Shown here: positions 28,334-37,331 of the stretch, piece after piece | Position numbering within the stretch: position 1 is the stretch's first letter | Layout: the number at the start of each line of letters is the position of its first letter | Assembly (NCBI GenBank): GCA_027038275.1 | Contig: JALVXC010000089.1 | Span: 1 to 42,078 of the forward strand | Length of the DNA stretch: 42,078 bases | DNA from: Campylobacteraceae bacterium | Lineage (GTDB): Bacteria; Campylobacterota; Campylobacteria; Campylobacterales; Sulfurovaceae | Reading direction: 5' to 3' | Made by a program: the position numbers and the translations under genes | The notes under the pieces: model-generated | The model's input: the letters and a program-made list of their open reading frames with translations, nothing else | The model's database searches: none | Told to the model about the DNA's origin: nothing

Positions 28334-28791
28334 TGCCCAACTCCTCTTAGAGTAAATATATCAAAGAGTTAGTATAGTAAAAAGTTGCAAATAAAACAAC
28401 TCTTTTTATTAAAAAAATAAATTAATGTATAGTTCTAGTCTGTTTTGCGTCATATCAAATTATTATACTACTTAAGTTTGAGGCTCATTTATTATGGTCA
28501 GGTACTTATATTGTTATATTTATTTCATGGTGGCTAATTTAATTTTACATGATAATTTTAAATTTAAATAAAAAGATAAGCCCCTATAAAATTTGAAAAT
28601 TATGTTTTTACTTTAGCTAAAGAGCTTAATCTAGAATTGAGCTATGAAAAGTTCTTTAAGTGGATTCTCTCTAGGGATAGATTTTAACGGCTATTTGCTG
28701 TGGTATTTTATTTTGATGTTCGGTGAAATCGAACCTACAATAATTTAGATGTCTGATAATAACTAGAGCATTGCTCTAGTTATATTTTTAC
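28334..28791. other. Gene-free 458-base stretch with possible coding remnants
   Basis: No intact gene is present. A start-less open frame on the plus strand (from the codon after an in-frame stop near 28577 to TAA near 28684) would read as about 35 residues including A-K-E-L-N-L-E-L-S-Y-E-K-F-F-K-W. It looks more like a protein remnant than random AT-rich sequence. A 7-bp hairpin at 28718-28734 is followed by CTACAA, the complement of the TTGTAG that opens the dispersed repeat. No element boundaries were found. Confidence 0.4.
28759..28783. terminator. Hairpin after petC
   Basis: An 11-bp perfect stem (ATAACTAGAGC / GCTCTAGTTAT) with a 3-base loop sits 8 bases past the petC stop. The T-run lies on the plus-strand side, so for petC it may act as a 3' stabilising hairpin or a weak terminator. 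Confidence 0.6.
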
Positions 28792-29766
28792 TTAGTGTAA
28801 ATCTCTCCATTGGGACTGTTTCCAGAGGTAAGCTAAGATTGTAAATAGGAAGAAGAATCCAAGAACCCATGGTCCAGCGATTGCTCTTGCTGGTGCAGAA
28901 GGGTCACCTGTCTCAGCTAAGTACTCCATAACTTTCTCCATACCCTCATGGTTAAGTCCTGTTCTAGGCATTGCTGTACCTGGAAGTTGACTTTGAGGAT
29001 TCTCAATAAATGTATCTAAGAAGTGCTCACTTCTAGCTCTATAGATAATAGATAAATCTGGTGGAAGTTTACCAAGGTAGTTAGCTAAAGCATTTTGCTC
29101 TTGTGCTACTTTTTGGTCATACTTCATTCTATCTATATCTTGACCTGTTTTAATGTTAGACTTAGTTTTAGGAATCTCTCCTAGTTGAGTCAATTTACCA
29201 TAACGGTTAGCGTGACATCTACTACAAGCCTCTTTAAATGCCTCTTTTGGTGTTACCTCTCCAGCTTTTTTAGCTTTTAAGTATGCAACAACGTTTGCTA
29301 TATCTTGTGGATTAGATACCATGCTCATTACAGCACCCATTGGATGGGTCATATCTCCATTTGGATATTTATGGTCAACATTAGTTGCCATTGCTGGGTC
29401 TTTAATAAGTGCAATTAAGAAGTTTTTGTCATATAACGCACCTGCATGTTCTAAGCTAGGAGGTGTAACACCACCCATATTTCCTGCACCTTTCATGTGA
29501 CAACTTGCACAGGTAGAATTGAAAGTTGCTTCACCAGCTGCTACATCACCTTTTAAAGATGCAATTTTTTTAACTTCTGACCAAAATTTCTTTTTAGCTT
29601 CTTTTTTATCTTTTGAAGCCTCCTCAATATCAGCAGTTCCATCATATACTAAACCATGTCCTTCGACATGTTTATGCATTTGAGAGTGAGCAAATGGTTC
29701 AACTCCCCAATATAGTATAAGTGTAAAAGCTGCTACAATACCAAGTATCTTTAACTCTTTATTCAT
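28792..29766 (-). CDS. petC: Diheme cytochrome c of the bc1 complex
   Basis: The 324-residue protein takes the place of cytochrome c1, carrying electrons from the Rieske protein to periplasmic acceptors. It has an N-terminal membrane helix (about residues 7-24) and two c-type heme sites, C-A-S-C-H near residue 87 and C-S-R-C-H near 180, each in its own cytochrome fold. M-G-A-V-M-S-M and G-T-A-M-P-R-T-G are likely to hold the Met ligands. A C-terminal membrane helix precedes the end. Diheme cytochromes here are typical of Campylobacterota. It lies 10 bases after petB. Confidence 0.93.
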   Translation of the reverse strand: MNKELKILGIVAAFTLILYWGVEPFAHSQMHKHVEGHGLVYDGTADIEEASKDKKEAKKKFWSEVKKIASLKGDVAAGEATFNSTCASCHMKGAGNMGGVTPPSLEHAGALYDKNFLIALIKDPAMATNVDHKYPNGDMTHPMGAVMSMVSNPQDIANVVAYLKAKKAGEVTPKEAFKEACSRCHANRYGKLTQLGEIPKTKSNIKTGQDIDRMKYDQKVAQEQNALANYLGKLPPDLSIIYRARSEHFLDTFIENPQSQLPGTAMPRTGLNHEGMEKVMEYLAETGDPSAPARAIAGPWVLGFFFLFTILAYLWKQSQWRDLH

Positions 29767-29776
29767 CCTATACTCC

Positions 29777-30991
29777 TTACAGCTTTTTTTCTAATTTTGT
29801 AATAATTGGTAGTGCAATCCAAAGAGCAAAGAATGTCAATGCAGCAACTAAACCAATTGTACTCCAAATACCTTGTGGAGGTAATTTACCCATAAATGTT
29901 AAGACTATCATATCTATTAACATTGCCCAGAACCAGAAGTGGAATAGCCCTCTTCTACTAGCAGGTGCAACATTTGGACTTCTATCTAAAAATGGAAGTG
30001 TAAAGAAAATTACCTGTGCAATAGCAAATGCAATTAGTCCAATATTTGTTGAGAATGGACGTAAAATCTCATAAGACCATAAGAAGTACCACTCAGGATA
30101 GATGTGTGTTGGTGTTTTAAGACCATTTGCTGGGTCAAAGTTTACAGGGTCCATTGCGAACTCGAAGTGGTAGAATACCAAGTAGAAGAACATAATGAAG
30201 TAGACACCCATTACAAATACATCTTTACTTAAAAATACAGGAGAGAATGGAATAACTTTAGATTCAGCTCTTTTTCCCTCTTTCCATAATCTAGCAGACT
30301 CTTCAAAGTCAATCTCTTCACCATCTTGATTGTTAACGTGTGGAAGTCTAAGTGTTCCAAAGTGGAATACAATAGCACCAATAATTGCTAACGGCATAAG
30401 AAGTACATGAAGCATAAAGAAACGACCAAGGAAAGCTTGACCTGGAACGTAGTCACCTCTAATCCACTCAACTAAACCATCAGCATGTAGTGAACCACCA
30501 GAGAATAGGTTTGTAATAACCATACCAGCCCAGTAACTCATTTGACCCCATGGTAACATATATCCAGAGAATGCTTCAGCAGAGAAGAGTACAAATAGTA
30601 ACATACCTGAAATCCAGATAAGCTCTCTACCTTTTTTGTATGAACCATAGTAGATACCTGTAAACATGTGAATATAGATGATTAAGAAGACAACCGATGC
30701 ACCAACACCATGAATATGTCTCCACAACCAACCATAACCAACCTCTGTCATAATAGTATAGTTTACACTGTCAAATGCTAAATTTGTATCTGGTTTATAA
30801 TACATCAACAAGAAGATACCAGATACCAAAAGAATACCAAATGTAGCAGCAAGAACCATTCCCATTGCCCATAAGAAGTTAATATTTTTGGGAATCCAAT
30901 ATTCAGATTGCATTACTTTTTTAAGGGTATTTATCCCAATACGCTGATCTAACCACTCGTTTAAGCTGTTTGCTTTTTCAAAATGTGCCAT
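29777..30991 (-). CDS. petB: Cytochrome b of the bc1 complex
   Basis: The 404-residue membrane protein holds the two b hemes and both quinone sites of the complex. Helix B has R-H-I-H-G-V-G-A-S and H-M-F; helix D has H-V-L-L-M-P and H-F-G, giving the four heme ligands. The P-E-W-Y-F-L-W motif of the Qo site is complete. This is the long form, with the b6-like and subunit IV-like parts in one chain. GGAGG is placed before the ATG, and the gene follows petA by 11 bases. Confidence 0.95.
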   Translation of the reverse strand: MAHFEKANSLNEWLDQRIGINTLKKVMQSEYWIPKNINFLWAMGMVLAATFGILLVSGIFLLMYYKPDTNLAFDSVNYTIMTEVGYGWLWRHIHGVGASVVFLIIYIHMFTGIYYGSYKKGRELIWISGMLLFVLFSAEAFSGYMLPWGQMSYWAGMVITNLFSGGSLHADGLVEWIRGDYVPGQAFLGRFFMLHVLLMPLAIIGAIVFHFGTLRLPHVNNQDGEEIDFEESARLWKEGKRAESKVIPFSPVFLSKDVFVMGVYFIMFFYLVFYHFEFAMDPVNFDPANGLKTPTHIYPEWYFLWSYEILRPFSTNIGLIAFAIAQVIFFTLPFLDRSPNVAPASRRGLFHFWFWAMLIDMIVLTFMGKLPPQGIWSTIGLVAALTFFALWIALPIITKLEKKL

Positions 30992-31002
30992 ATAACCCCT
31001 CC

Positions 31003-31530
31003 CTATACTTTTAGTGTTGTGCCATCAGCCAACATCTTTTTATATTCAGGTCCTTCTTCACCAAGTACAAGTTTTGTCCCATCAATTTTAAATGGAGGGA
31101 TATCTAGTCCTCTTGGTGGTGGAGCTTTTGTTACCATAGCTGTTGAATCATATTGTCCACCATGACAAGCACATAAAAAACCTTCTTTAGCTGGATTATA
31201 TCCTGGAATACATCCAAGGTGTGTACATAGACCTACAGCTACCATATAATAGTCATCTCCTATCTTGATAAGTCTCTTTAACTCATCAGATTTTTTTGCT
31301 TTTTCAACCATCTCTTTAGACTGTTTTAAAACGAAGATAGGTTTACCTCTCCATTTCTCTGTTACAAGAACATTCTCTTGTGCATCTTTTAAGTCAATGG
31401 TTGTAAAACCAGCAGCTTTGACACTTGGAAGTGGATCCCAAGTTCGTTTCATTGCGTAGAGGGCACCAATACCACCTAGAGCAGTAAACCCTCCGAGTGC
31501 CATACCCATAAAATCGCGTCGATTACTCAT
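31003..31530 (-). CDS. petA: Rieske iron-sulfur protein of the bc1 complex
   Basis: The 175-residue protein carries the [2Fe-2S] cluster that takes the first electron from quinol. The N-terminus has a twin-arginine signal (N-R-R-D-F-M-G) and a single membrane anchor. The cluster is bound by C-T-H-L-G-C and C-A-C-H-G-G-Q-Y, both intact, and P-P-P-R-G-L follows as in the family. It is the first gene of petABC. Confidence 0.95.
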   Translation of the reverse strand: MSNRRDFMGMALGGFTALGGIGALYAMKRTWDPLPSVKAAGFTTIDLKDAQENVLVTEKWRGKPIFVLKQSKEMVEKAKKSDELKRLIKIGDDYYMVAVGLCTHLGCIPGYNPAKEGFLCACHGGQYDSTAMVTKAPPPRGLDIPPFKIDGTKLVLGEEGPEYKKMLADGTTLKV

Positions 31531-31916
31531 TCCTTTTCCTTTCTAATGTAGTTTGAACTTCTAGTATAAGTAAAAATTTATTAAGTTATTATAATAAATC
31601 ATAGTTCTTTATCAATTTTTTGATAATATTACGGTTTTTTTCTATATTTACACATCTATATCCTGTTTAAGCTTCCTCCTTTTTAGATAAGTTTTTATTA
31701 TAATCATTATTATTAAAACCTATAACTATTCTAATCTTAAGTAATTCAAGTAATATTTTATGATTTTACCTTTATTCTATAGTTGTCTCATTCTAATCTA
31801 ATTAGATTAATAAACACCTACTCAATTATATAATTTACTCTTAGTTTTATGAGAGCTTATGCTTATATTTGATACTATATAAAAGTGTTATTTTTTATTG
31901 TAAGGGAGGGCAGTTT
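31531..31916. promoter_or_regulatory. 386-base divergent control region, petABC / TerB-like gene
   Basis: Very AT-rich. It holds a 7-bp inverted repeat with a 4-base T loop (TTATCAA / TTGATAA) near 31610-31627, and a perfect 16-base palindrome TAATCTAATTAGATTA at 31794-31809 that could be an operator. TATATAA-like sequence near 31880 may be the -10 for the TerB-like gene. No gene was found in it. Confidence 0.45.
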
Positions 31917-32258
31917 ATGGATAAAATGATAAAAGAGTCTGTTGCAATACTATTTTGTCATGCTATTAAACTAGATGATAAGGATTTAAAGGTTGAAAAG
32001 CCTCTGTTTTGTCAGTTTATTGGGCAAGATTTTGATTGTAATAGTGATGAGGCTGAAGAGTTAATGAAAGATGTAATGAGTAGAGATTGTGATGATATTG
32101 ACAGTCATATATCTATTATTAGTAGTGCTTTATACAACGAACTCTATTGGAAGATGAATATACTCAAACAGTTAAATCATATTATTTTTAAAAGCAATAT
32201 TAGAAATGAGGATTATGAATTTTTTGATAAGGTAAAAAACTCATTTTTTAAAAGGTAG
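31917..32258 (+). CDS. TerB-like small protein 1
   Basis: The 113-residue acidic, all-helical protein begins M-D-K-M-I-K-E-S-V-A. Its helix pattern and Asp/Glu-rich turns resemble the TerB (tellurite resistance) fold, but the resemblance is weak and the role is unknown. I chose the ATG at 31917 because GGGAGGG precedes it and homology with the paralogue at 41432 begins exactly there; the frame is open further upstream but unlike the paralogue. No signal peptide or membrane helix. It converges with the hemerythrin gene. Confidence 0.7.
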   Translation: MDKMIKESVAILFCHAIKLDDKDLKVEKPLFCQFIGQDFDCNSDEAEELMKDVMSRDCDDIDSHISIISSALYNELYWKMNILKQLNHIIFKSNIRNEDYEFFDKVKNSFFKR

Positions 32259-32280
32259 TTTGCATATCTAATGCAAACTA
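32256..32280. terminator. Bidirectional terminator containing both stop codons
   Basis: A perfect 10-bp stem (TAGTTTGCAT / ATGCAAACTA) with a 5-base loop. The TAG of the TerB-like gene is its first three bases and the TAG of hemerythrin (minus strand) its last three. A-rich and T-rich flanks suit termination in both directions. Confidence 0.75.
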
Positions 32281-32673
32281 TTTGCTCTCAATAAACTTTT
32301 TATATTTCATATCTTCATCTAAAACATGTTGTAGTAACCAAGTTGTTACAAACTCACCAATATCTTTAATGTGTGAATCTTTGTCTATTCCTAAAGCCAA
32401 CTCTTTTAACTTTTTTGAAAATGCGTTATGTTGAGATATATGCTCGTTTAGTTTAGGATACTCTTGCTCTTGCATATACATCTCTTCATAGATAAAATGC
32501 TCTACAGAGTAGTCATTTAGTGCTATAAAGAGTTTTCTAAAAGTTTCATGGTCATCTACACCTGATTTTACAAGTTCATAGATTTCATTGGAGAGTTCAA
32601 AGAGACCTTTGTGTTGCTCATCAATCTTATCTTCTCCCATGGAGTAGCTATCTTTCCATTTTAGTAGTTTCAT
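32278..32673 (-). CDS. Bacteriohemerythrin
   Basis: The 131-residue protein is a single-domain hemerythrin that binds O2 at a di-iron site and may store, carry or sense oxygen. The iron ligands appear in order: H in D-E-Q-H-K-G-L-F, H and E in V-E-H-F-I-Y-E-E, H in I-S-Q-H-N-A-F, and H and D in L-L-Q-H-V-L-D-E-D. The family-typical start W-K-D-S-Y-S-M-G is present. GGAG precedes the ATG. It is near petABC but separately transcribed. Confidence 0.93.
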   Translation of the reverse strand: MKLLKWKDSYSMGEDKIDEQHKGLFELSNEIYELVKSGVDDHETFRKLFIALNDYSVEHFIYEEMYMQEQEYPKLNEHISQHNAFSKKLKELALGIDKDSHIKDIGEFVTTWLLQHVLDEDMKYKKFIESK

Positions 32674-32893
32674 TATTTATCTCCATACTCTTTCATGTAA
32701 AAAAGTATATTTCAACAAATCTTACAAGAGTATTAAATTCTATAAAAGATGAAAAAATATTTTTTATAAAAAATAGTGACATTTGTTAAATAACTCTTAA
32801 ATAATTAAACTAAAATTAATGCATAAAACTATATAAATATGGTGCAATTTAAATTAATATATTGCTTGTATTATATTTAAATATTATAAGAGT

Positions 32894-32899
32894 TATAAT
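32894..32899 (+). promoter_or_regulatory. Probable -10 box for adk
   Basis: TATAAT lies 41 bases before the adk GTG in the 267-base gap after hemerythrin. The rest of this gap is AT-rich with no gene seen. Confidence 0.45.
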
Positions 32900-32940
32900 T
32901 CTGATGAATAACTAACAAAATAATCTAAAAGGATAAAGAA

Positions 32941-33528
32941 GTGTCAAAAAAACTAATACTGCTCATTGGAGCACCAGGTTCAGGAAAAACAACAGATGGT
33001 CAAGCAATTGCTAAAAATCATCCAGAAATTACCTCATACTCTTTAGGTAACCTACTTAAAGAGGAGATAGCTAGAGGAACTGCTACAGGAAAGATTATCA
33101 ATGACTATGTCTCAAAAGGTGATTTAGTTCCAACAGCTATTGCTATTGATACACTCTGTAGTGCTATTAAAAAAGCACCGACTGAGGTTGTACTTGTTGA
33201 TGGTTTTCCAAGAAAAGAGAAACATATGAAAATCTTTGCTGATGTTGTCTTTAATGAATCAGATAAAGTTGACCTTATCTCAGTAATTGAGGTTCGTGTT
33301 AGTGAAGATGTAGCAAGAGAGCGTGTATTAAACCAAGAATCAACAAAAGAGGATGAAGAGCTTTTCAACCATCAAATGGCAGTATATAAAGATGCTATTG
33401 AGCATATAGAGGAGTTCTACAATCATGATAATCTACTTAAAGTTATTGATGGAGAGCAAGATGTTGATGTAGTTGTTGCAGAGATTGATGCTTTTCTTAA
33501 AGAGAAGGTGGCACTTGCCCCTGCATAA
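32941..33528 (+). CDS. adk: Adenylate kinase, short Campylobacter type, with altered LID
   Basis: The 195-residue protein would interconvert ATP + AMP and 2 ADP. It has the P-loop G-A-P-G-S-G-K-T-T, the AMP-binding L-V-D-G-F-P-R and I-E-V-R-V-S-E-D-V-A, as in the short Campylobacter enzyme recalled from memory. It departs from that enzyme in the LID: after R-V-L, where Campylobacter has G-R-N-R-G-A-D-D, this one has N-Q-E-S-T-K-E-D, and the later N-R-M is H-Q-M. Two conserved arginines are therefore lost. Start is GTG after AAAGGA. A hairpin separates it from frdC. It could instead be a diverged nucleotide kinase. Confidence 0.8.
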   Translation: MSKKLILLIGAPGSGKTTDGQAIAKNHPEITSYSLGNLLKEEIARGTATGKIINDYVSKGDLVPTAIAIDTLCSAIKKAPTEVVLVDGFPRKEKHMKIFADVVFNESDKVDLISVIEVRVSEDVARERVLNQESTKEDEELFNHQMAVYKDAIEHIEEFYNHDNLLKVIDGEQDVDVVVAEIDAFLKEKVALAPA

Positions 33529-33533
33529 TAAAT

Positions 33534-33554
33534 TTGGAAGCATTCTGCTTCCAA
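33534..33554 (+). terminator. Hairpin between adk and frdC
   Basis: A perfect 9-bp stem (TTGGAAGCA / TGCTTCCAA) with a 3-base loop lies 5 bases after the adk stop. Only a short T-run follows, so some read-through into frdC is possible. Confidence 0.6.
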
Positions 33555-33599
33555 CCTTTCATAATTAAAAAATCATTTTACAATTTAAAGGATTATTCC

Positions 33600-34373
33600 G
33601 TGTCTAAAATAGATATTAACGGAGATATTGTTGAAAGCCTTACTGGAACAACAATCGAAAAAAAGAAGAGTAGAATTCCAGCAAGATTGGATTTTTTACA
33701 GAGTGCTACTGGGCTAATTTTAGCTCTTTTTATAATATTTCATCTTATTTTTGAATCTTCTATCCTATTTGGAAAAGATAGTATGTATGCCATAACTAAG
33801 ATGTTCGAGGGAGAGTTTATAGTTAAAGATGGTTCACCTATTTTTATCTCTACCTTAGCAATGGTTATCTTTGCTATTTTTATTTTTCATGCTTTTTTGG
33901 CTATGAGAAAGTTTCCTAGCTCATACAGAGAGTATCTACGTTACCGTACCCATGCTAAGCTTATGAATCATGCTGATACCAATCTTTGGTTTATTCAGAT
34001 AACTACAGGATTTATGCTATTTTTTTTAGGCTCAATTCATCTATATATTATGATGACACAACCACAAAACATAGGACCTTTTGCTTCATCAGATAGAATC
34101 TATAGTGATTTAATGTGGCCAATGTATCTTATGTTATTGGTCTCTGTAGTACTTCATGCAGGAGTTGGAGTCTATAGACTAATAATGAAATGGGGTTGGT
34201 TTGATGGAGAGAATCCACGACAAAATAGAATTAGGACTCGTAAAATTATTAAAATAGTAGTAGTTTTTTATCTTTTAATTGGTCTTTTCTCTTTAGCTTC
34301 ATATATAAAGATTGGGTATGAACATAGAGTAGATTACGGGAAAAGATATAGTGTTAATATGGGAGATAAATAA
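33600..34373 (+). CDS. frdC: Fumarate reductase cytochrome b subunit
   Basis: The 257-residue, five-helix membrane anchor carries two b hemes and the menaquinol site. It aligns along its length with Wolinella succinogenes FrdC (from memory). The heme ligands H44, H93, H143 and H182 correspond to H48, H97, H147 and H186, a constant shift of four. The quinol-site Glu66 corresponds to Glu70. Glu180, the key residue of the E-pathway for protons, is replaced by Val184. The start is GTG at 33600 after AAAGGA; the frame is open to 33534, but that part overlaps the hairpin. frdA overlaps by one base. Confidence 0.94.
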   Translation: MSKIDINGDIVESLTGTTIEKKKSRIPARLDFLQSATGLILALFIIFHLIFESSILFGKDSMYAITKMFEGEFIVKDGSPIFISTLAMVIFAIFIFHAFLAMRKFPSSYREYLRYRTHAKLMNHADTNLWFIQITTGFMLFFLGSIHLYIMMTQPQNIGPFASSDRIYSDLMWPMYLMLLVSVVLHAGVGVYRLIMKWGWFDGENPRQNRIRTRKIIKIVVVFYLLIGLFSLASYIKIGYEHRVDYGKRYSVNMGDK

Positions 34374-36352
34374 TGAATATTAAATATACAGATGCACTAA
34401 TTATTGGTGGTGGACTAGCAGGATTACGCTCTGCCATTGCAACGACAAGTAAGGGGCTTGATACTATAGTTTTAAGTTTAGTCCCAGTTAAACGCTCACA
34501 CTCAGCAGCAGCACAAGGTGGAATGCAAGCGAGTCTAGCAAATGCTATTATGAGTGAGGGTGACAACGAAGATGTCCATTTTGCTGACACAGTAAAGGGA
34601 AGCGACTGGGGTTGTGACCAAGAGGTAGCACGAATGTTTGTAAACACTGCACCTAAAGCCATTAGAGAACTTGCCTCTTGGGGTGTGCCTTGGACTAGGA
34701 TTCAAAAAGGCGATAGAGATGTAGTAATTAACACCAAAAAGACTACTATTACTGAAAAAGATGAGGCTCATGGGCTTATTAATGCACGAGACTTTGGTGG
34801 AACTAAAAAGTGGAGAACCTGCTACACCTCTGATGCTACAGGTCATACCATGCTCTATGCTGTTGCAAATGAGGCGATGAGAAGAGGAGTGGTAATTGAA
34901 GATAAAAAAGAGGCAATCTCACTTATTGTTGAAGATGGTAGATGCTATGGAGCTATTGTTAGAGACCTAAAAGATGGAAAGCTCATAGCCTATGTGGCAA
35001 AAGGGACAATGTTGGCTATAGGTGGGTATGGACGAATCTATAAGCAATCTACCAATGCAACTATCTGTAAAGGTACAGGTCATGCCATTGCACTTGAAGC
35101 TGGTGCATATATGGGAAATATGGAGGCTGTGCAGTTTCACCCAACCCCAATCGTTCCATCGGGAATACTTCTTACAGAGGGTTGTAGAGGTGATGGTGGA
35201 GTACTTAGAGATAAAGATGGTTATAGATTTATGCCAGATTATGAGCCTGAAAAGAAGGACTTAGCAAGTCGAGATGTAGTAAGTAGACGAATGCTAGAGC
35301 ATATTAGAAAAGGAAAAGGTGTTCCATCTCCTTATGGTGACCACTTATGGTTAGACATCTCTATTTTGGGTCGTGAGCATATTGAAAAAAACCTACGAGA
35401 TGTTCAAGAGATTAGTAAAACCTTTAATGGTATTGACCCTGCTGATGAGGGCGAAAAAGGTTGGATGCCTGTTCTTCCAATGCAACACTACTCAATGGGT
35501 GGTATTAGAGTTACTCCAAAAGGAGAGAGTGTCAACATAAAGGGACTCTTCTCTGCTGGAGAGGCTGCTTGTTGGGATTTGCATGGATTTAACAGACTTG
35601 GAGGAAACTCTGTTAGTGAGGCAGTGGTCTCTGGAATGATTATTGGGGACTACTTTGCTGACTTTTGTAGTGAACATGAGATAAACATAGATACAAAAGT
35701 AGTAGAAAAAGCACTCAAAAAACAGGACGATTATCTAAATGAACTCCTAGCCATGGAGGGAGATGAGAATATTTATGATATTAAAGATGAGATGCGAAAT
35801 GTTATGCAAGAGAATGTTGGTATCTTTAGAAATGGTAAAGATTTAGATTATGCTGTTAAGCGACTAAGTGAACTACTTGTTAAATCTAAAAATATCACAA
35901 TTACAAATAAACACCGACTACTCAACCCTCAACTAGAAGAGGCATATAAAGTTCCAATGATGCTAAAAGTGGCTCTATGTGTCGCCAAGGGTGCAAGAGA
36001 GCGAACAGAGAGTAGGGGAGCTCACTATAGAGAGGACTACCCTAAACGAGATGATGTAAATTGGCTAAAGAGAACCATTAGCTATTGGGCAAATGAAGAT
36101 GATATTGAGCCAACTCTTCAATATGAAGAGCTAGATATTATGAAGATGGAGATGCCACCTGCCTTTAGAGGTTACGGTAAAAAAGGAAATACTATTGAAA
36201 ATCCATTAAGCCAAAAGCGACAAGATGAGATAGACAAGATAAAAGAGGCAAACAAAAATGCCAATCGTTATGAGTTACAAGATGCAATTATGCCTTATGA
36301 GTTACAGAGTGAATACAAAAGAGAAAATGAGAGAATAGGAGTTGCACAATGA
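34373..36352 (+). CDS. frdA: Fumarate reductase flavoprotein subunit
   Basis: The 659-residue protein carries covalent FAD and the fumarate/succinate site on the cytoplasmic side. The FAD fold starts with I-I-G-G-G-L-A-G-L. The FAD-linked His is in [10 protein letters not shown], and catalytic Arg and His lie in the [10 protein letters not shown] and H-Y-S-M-G-G segments. The length agrees with the Wolinella subunit (656). The ATG overlaps the frdC stop by one base and the frdB start overlaps its own end, so frdCAB is tightly coupled. Confidence 0.96.
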   Translation: MNIKYTDALIIGGGLAGLRSAIATTSKGLDTIVLSLVPVKRSHSAAAQGGMQASLANAIMSEGDNEDVHFADTVKGSDWGCDQEVARMFVNTAPKAIRELASWGVPWTRIQKGDRDVVINTKKTTITEKDEAHGLINARDFGGTKKWRTCYTSDATGHTMLYAVANEAMRRGVVIEDKKEAISLIVEDGRCYGAIVRDLKDGKLIAYVAKGTMLAIGGYGRIYKQSTNATICKGTGHAIALEAGAYMGNMEAVQFHPTPIVPSGILLTEGCRGDGGVLRDKDGYRFMPDYEPEKKDLASRDVVSRRMLEHIRKGKGVPSPYGDHLWLDISILGREHIEKNLRDVQEISKTFNGIDPADEGEKGWMPVLPMQHYSMGGIRVTPKGESVNIKGLFSAGEAACWDLHGFNRLGGNSVSEAVVSGMIIGDYFADFCSEHEINIDTKVVEKALKKQDDYLNELLAMEGDENIYDIKDEMRNVMQENVGIFRNGKDLDYAVKRLSELLVKSKNITITNKHRLLNPQLEEAYKVPMMLKVALCVAKGARERTESRGAHYREDYPKRDDVNWLKRTISYWANEDDIEPTLQYEELDIMKMEMPPAFRGYGKKGNTIENPLSQKRQDEIDKIKEANKNANRYELQDAIMPYELQSEYKRENERIGVAQ

Positions 36353-37158
36353 GCAAAAAAGAGGAGGCTTCTTTAGAGAAGCAAGAGCAAAACATTGAAA
36401 ATGCAAAAGAGATTGCACAAAAGAGAGATATGAGCATAGATGAGGGCAGAGAGATTACAATTAGGTCATTTAAATATGACCCCTCTAACCCTAACTCAAA
36501 ACCTAAGTTTGTAGATTATAAACTACGAGAGACCCCTGGTATGACTCTATATATTGCTTTAACTAAAATTAAAGCGACTATTGACAATGACCTATCTTCA
36601 GATTTTGTCTGTAGAGCAGGAATCTGTGGTGCATGTGGTATGTTGGTCAATGGAAAACCAAGACTTGCTTGTAAAACATTAACTAGCAACTTTGAGAGTG
36701 GAAAGATAGAGCTTCTACCTTTACCAACCTTTAAGCTCATTAAAGACCTCTCAGTTGACACAGGTACATGGATGAAAAATATGAGTCTTAGAGTCAACAG
36801 TTGGATTGTCTCAAAAGAGAAGACCGATATATCTAAAATAGAAAAGCCTGTTGAGCCAGAAGTAGCTGATGAGGTATTTGAGCTTGACAGATGTATTGAG
36901 TGTGGTCTCTGTGTTGCTAGTTGCTCTACAGCAATTATGAGAGAGGATTTTGTAGGTGCTGTAGGACTCAACAGAGTAGCAAGATTTCAAATAGACCCTC
37001 ACGATGAGCGAAGTGATGAAGATTTTTATGAGCTTATTGGAGATGATGATGGAATCTTTGGTTGTATGAGTCTACTTGCTTGTGAAGACCACTGTCCTAA
37101 AAACTTACCATTACAGAGTAAAATAGCCTATATGCGTCGTAAGATGGTTAAAGTTTAA
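36349..37158 (+). CDS. frdB: Fumarate reductase iron-sulfur subunit
   Basis: The 269-residue protein links the flavin to the b hemes through three clusters. The [2Fe-2S] site is [10 protein letters not shown] with a later Cys; the [4Fe-4S] and [3Fe-4S] sites use [19 protein letters not shown] and C-P-K-N. The protein follows Wolinella FrdB closely but has about 30 extra charged N-terminal residues. GGAG placed 7 bases before the ATG, with the ATGA overlap, supports that longer start. The next structure downstream is the palindromic repeat. Confidence 0.95.
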   Translation: MSKKEEASLEKQEQNIENAKEIAQKRDMSIDEGREITIRSFKYDPSNPNSKPKFVDYKLRETPGMTLYIALTKIKATIDNDLSSDFVCRAGICGACGMLVNGKPRLACKTLTSNFESGKIELLPLPTFKLIKDLSVDTGTWMKNMSLRVNSWIVSKEKTDISKIEKPVEPEVADEVFELDRCIECGLCVASCSTAIMREDFVGAVGLNRVARFQIDPHDERSDEDFYELIGDDDGIFGCMSLLACEDHCPKNLPLQSKIAYMRRKMVKV

Positions 37159-37228
37159 ATATATATAATATAATTGAGTTAAACAGATAAATAAAAACAG
37201 AAGATAAAATAAAAATTTTATATTAATT

Positions 37229-37287
37229 TGTAGAGGTAGACCAATGTGTCTACCCATATCTTAGGCAGACACATTGGTCTGCCTCTA
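37229..37287. repeat. Palindromic dispersed repeat downstream of frdB
   Basis: Two 25-base arms (37229-37253 and 37263-37287) are inverted copies with only two differences and a 9-base loop. The arms read GTAGAGGTAGACC and on. The left arm, with flanks, also matches the half copy at the carA end (10402). It may double as the frdCAB terminator. Its look is that of a REP-like or miniature non-autonomous element; no coding capacity. Confidence 0.8.
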
Positions 37288-37331
37288 CACAATTTATTTA
37301 TATTTTGAAATTTAATAGGGATTTGAATAAA

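Noticed and set aside
31690-31715. Fur-box-like A/T sequence upstream of petABC
   Set aside because: The match to the Fur consensus is loose and the whole region is AT-rich; chance is likely.
31869-31916. Longer N-termini for the two TerB-like proteins
   Set aside because: The extensions of the two paralogues are unrelated while the proteins match exactly from the M-D-K/R-M start after GGGAGG.
33534-33599. Longer N-terminus for FrdC from a TTG at 33534
   Set aside because: This part is the hairpin after adk, has no ribosome-binding site and is unlike FrdC proteins.
34354-36352. Several open frames of 60-100 codons on either strand inside frdA
   Set aside because: They are shadows of a highly conserved gene with no ribosome-binding sites or recognisable products.
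33600-37158. Reading the frd operon as succinate dehydrogenase
   Set aside because: Gene order CAB, subunit lengths and the five-helix diheme FrdC match Wolinella-type fumarate reductase; reversal in vivo cannot be excluded.
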